A stretch of DNA of 64,000 bases, taken from Algoriphagus sp. Its GTDB lineage: Bacteria > Bacteroidota > Bacteroidia > Cytophagales > Cyclobacteriaceae. The notes below the pieces were generated by a model. That model saw nothing but the letters and a program-made list of their open reading frames with translations, had not been told where the DNA came from and searched no databases. Shown piece by piece: positions 63,886-64,000 of the stretch (positions are counted from its first letter, which is position 1; the number at the start of each line of letters is the position of its first letter). Where the stretch lies: positions 144,343 through 208,342 of the forward strand of contig NZ_JAMWZB010000003.1 of assembly GCF_024305035.1 (NCBI RefSeq), given 5' to 3'. The translations under genes were made by a program, and so were the position numbers.

Positions 63886-64000
63886 GAGCTTGATTCTAGT
63901 CTAAATTAACCGATTCTCAAATTAAAAAATGATAAGCGGAATCTACAGGGAAATCGCTTTTGAATTTTTTTTAAATCAAATTTTTTTTGGTATTTTAGGT

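Overview
The window looks like chromosomal DNA of an aerobic Bacteroidota bacterium, most likely order Cytophagales (Cyclobacteriaceae/Algoriphagus-like). The reasons are moderate GC, weak Shine-Dalgarno signals, -7 elements of the TAnnTTTG type, many family-specific genes (DUF3822, LptE next to a sigma-54 activator and MiaB, an RND pump fused to its outer-membrane factor) and a non-phosphorylating L-fucose pathway. The genus is inference. I see no rRNA, tRNA, CRISPR array, insertion sequence or prophage. The sterol-desaturase gene runs off the left edge, and the fucose operon probably continues past the right edge.

Layout. 1-8636 (mostly minus): sterol desaturase-like enzyme, secG, TPR-like protein, lptE, sigma-54 activator, miaB, dinB, pabB, YceI lipoprotein. 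8751-14870 (plus): gamma-carbonic anhydrase-like protein, a membrane protein, then five tightly spaced genes (esterase, ATP-grasp ligase, GCS2/YbdK ligase, class I glutamine amidotransferase, permuted ATP-grasp-like protein) closed by a terminator. This cluster is probably a peptide or amide-metabolite system. 14871-30547: a stretch with two hairpins sharing one loop sequence, then pyrE, NUDIX proteins, coaD with an 89-bp tandem repeat over its start, DUF3822, a RecD-like helicase, DUF1573, TerC, an ABC exporter, an orphan NusG paralogue, xseAB, dapA, and a ligA carrying a large internal insertion. 30662-36789: TetR regulator, metG, a PAS kinase with a CheY/Rcp-like regulator, and a YitT protein.

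37031-41050 is a four-gene operon (circularly permuted ATP-grasp, alpha-E, Anbu-type proteasome-like hydrolase, transglutaminase). This is the Anbu locus, recognised by comparative genomics but with unknown substrate. 41057-52008 holds a lipoprotein, a PepSY membrane protein, a c-type cytochrome, and a heavy-metal efflux module (response regulator, kinase, CusA/CzcA-TolC fusion, adaptor). Five TTAAG-type boxes at an exact 11-bp period sit just before the pump gene and look like the regulator's operator.

52058-58823 is accessory: a short SSB, a polysaccharide deacetylase, an 85-residue repeat protein, a DUF1801 gene broken by one stop codon, a HabA-like membrane protein, a DUF5655/GyrI-like/DUF4256 trio, a HAD phosphatase and a carbohydrate-esterase-like hydrolase. 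58971-63885 (minus) encodes L-fucose uptake and oxidation: mutarotase, FucP permease, L-fucose dehydrogenase, fuconolactonase, diketo-deoxyfuconate hydrolase and keto-deoxyfuconate dehydrogenase. Only L-fuconate dehydratase is absent from the window.

The best candidates for little-described biology are the two ATP-grasp-centred clusters (9968-14870 and 37031-41050), the 11-bp phased operator, and the LigA insertion.
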